Below, in pieces: positions 15,435 through 15,992 of a stretch of 15,992 nucleotides of DNA. Source of the stretch: B21-G16 sp003644825 [NCBI: Candidatus Zhuqueibacterota bacterium] (GTDB lineage: Bacteria; SM23-31; B21-G16). The notes beneath the pieces are model-generated. The model saw only the letters and a list, made by a program, of their open reading frames with translations. It ran no database searches and had not been told where the DNA came from. Position numbers and translations under genes: made by a program. Positions within the stretch are counted from its first letter, which is position 1; every line of letters starts with the position of its first letter. The DNA is taken from the NCBI GenBank assembly GCA_003644825.1, contig QNDJ01000006.1, positions 1-15,992 on the forward strand, written 5' to 3'.

Positions 15435-15746
15435 TCAAACCTTTATTTCAATATCTACTCCGGCTGGTAGTTCAAGTTTCATCAAAGCATCAACCGTTTT
15501 AGAAGATGCATTATGAATATCTACCAGTCTTTTATGAATTCTTGTTTCAAACTGTTCTCTGGACTTTTTATCCACATGAGGTGACCTCAAAACAGTATAA
15601 ATTGTCTTTTTTGTTGGCAAAGGAATAGGCCCTGAAATAACAGCACCAGTCGCTCTGGCAGTTCTTACTATTTTATCAGTCGATTTATCTATAAGGTTAT
15701 GGTCATAAGCCTTTAATTTTATCCTTATTTTCTGTTTAGCCTGCAT
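15435..15746 (-). CDS. rpsJ: 30S ribosomal protein S10 (NusE)
   Basis: S10 is a 30S head protein that doubles as NusE, linking RNA polymerase through NusB and NusG. The 103 residues match the family. It starts [20 protein letters not shown]. It continues [19 protein letters not shown] near 28-46 and [19 protein letters not shown] near 51-69, then HKRLVDI. The ATG has AAGG about 8 nt upstream. It lies 14 nt after the tuf stop and ends in TGA, which shows TGA is a stop in this organism. It heads the S10-type block without a promoter of its own that I can see. Confidence 0.98.
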   Translation of the reverse strand: MQAKQKIRIKLKAYDHNLIDKSTDKIVRTARATGAVISGPIPLPTKKTIYTVLRSPHVDKKSREQFETRIHKRLVDIHNASSKTVDALMKLELPAGVDIEIKV

Positions 15747-15760
15747 TTTTCAAACCTTAT

Positions 15761-15992
15761 TTATTCTATAATTTTAGTAACTACGCCTGCACCTACGGTT
15801 TTACCGCCTTCTCTTACTGCAAACCTTAATCCCTCTTCCATAGCAATAGGGCTTATCAACTCAACCTCCAACTCAACATCATCTCCAGGCATTACCATCT
15901 CTACACCCTCCTTCAACTTCATCACTCCAGTAACATCAGTAGTCCTGAAATAAAACTGAGGCCTATATCCATTGAAAAACGGCGTATGCCTG
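15761..15992 (-). CDS. tuf: Elongation factor Tu, C-terminal part, 5' end beyond window
   Basis: Only the last 76 codons lie in the window; the gene continues past the right edge. They encode EF-Tu domain 3: [20 protein letters not shown], then [17 protein letters not shown], and the family end [20 protein letters not shown] with a final Glu. EF-Tu is the GTPase that carries aminoacyl-tRNA to the ribosome. The tuf-rpsJ linkage matches the str-S10 junction of many bacteria; fusA and rpsL/rpsG may lie beyond the edge but are not visible. Codon choice is unusual: from 15838 rightward Glu, Lys, Leu and Arg codons end mostly in G (GAG, AAG, TTG, AGG). The last 25 codons and rpsJ favour A-ending ones. 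Confidence 0.97.
   Translation of the reverse strand, partial: RHTPFFNGYRPQFYFRTTDVTGVMKLKEGVEMVMPGDDVELEVELISPIAMEEGLRFAVREGGKTVGAGVVTKIIE

Noticed and set aside
15747-15760. Possible promoter or L4-type leader between tuf and rpsJ
   Set aside because: The gap is 14 nt and holds only the rpsJ ribosome-binding site.

Overview
The window is one long, densely packed ribosomal-protein gene cluster from an AT-rich bacterium. All of it is read from the minus strand, so it runs from the right edge to the left. In transcription order it holds the 3' end of tuf, then the S10-type block (rpsJ rplC rplD rplW rplB rpsS rplV rpsC rplP rpmC rpsQ). Next comes the spc-type block (rplN rplX rplE rpsN rpsH rplF rplR rpsE rpmD rplO secY), followed by adk map infA rpmJ. 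The alpha-type block (rpsM rpsK rpsD rpoA rplQ) closes it. These are 32 genes: 26 ribosomal proteins plus EF-Tu, SecY, adenylate kinase, methionine aminopeptidase, IF-1 and the RNA polymerase alpha subunit. No gap inside the cluster exceeds 29 nt and several genes overlap. I see no internal promoter or terminator, which fits one long transcript or very tight coupling.

The cluster ends after rplQ with two hairpins in a row. One is an AT-only stem-loop with a perfect 10-bp stem. The other is a stem followed by seven Us and looks like an intrinsic terminator. Just beyond it, on the same strand and cut by the left window edge, is a secreted glycosidase-like protein of the GHL10 (formerly DUF187) family. 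Its start codon lies almost on the terminator and has no visible ribosome-binding site.

The organism is a bacterium: it has bacterial IF-1, SecY, a two-domain RpoA and rpmJ. Codons are strongly A/T-ending, and TGA is used as a stop (for example rpsJ and rplO), so the genetic code is ordinary in that respect. L30 is present. S14, S4, L36 and adenylate kinase are the zinc-binding, cysteine-containing forms, and L24 also carries two CxxC pairs. The secY-adk-map-infA-rpmJ order is widespread in Gram-positives and many deep or uncultured phyla. I cannot name the species or phylum; an uncultured anaerobic or thermophilic lineage is a guess.

Functionally this is core translation machinery with its helpers. 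Ribosomal proteins of both subunits are made together with an elongation factor (tuf), an initiation factor (infA) and the translocon channel (secY). They are joined by N-terminal Met removal (map), nucleotide balance (adk) and the assembly subunit of RNA polymerase (rpoA). I found no mobile element, CRISPR array, tRNA, rRNA or defence gene. The most notable observation is repeated use of TTG start codons behind strong Shine-Dalgarno sequences in six genes: rpsC, rpsN, adk, infA, rpsM and rpsK. Among the ribosomal proteins these are all 30S proteins.
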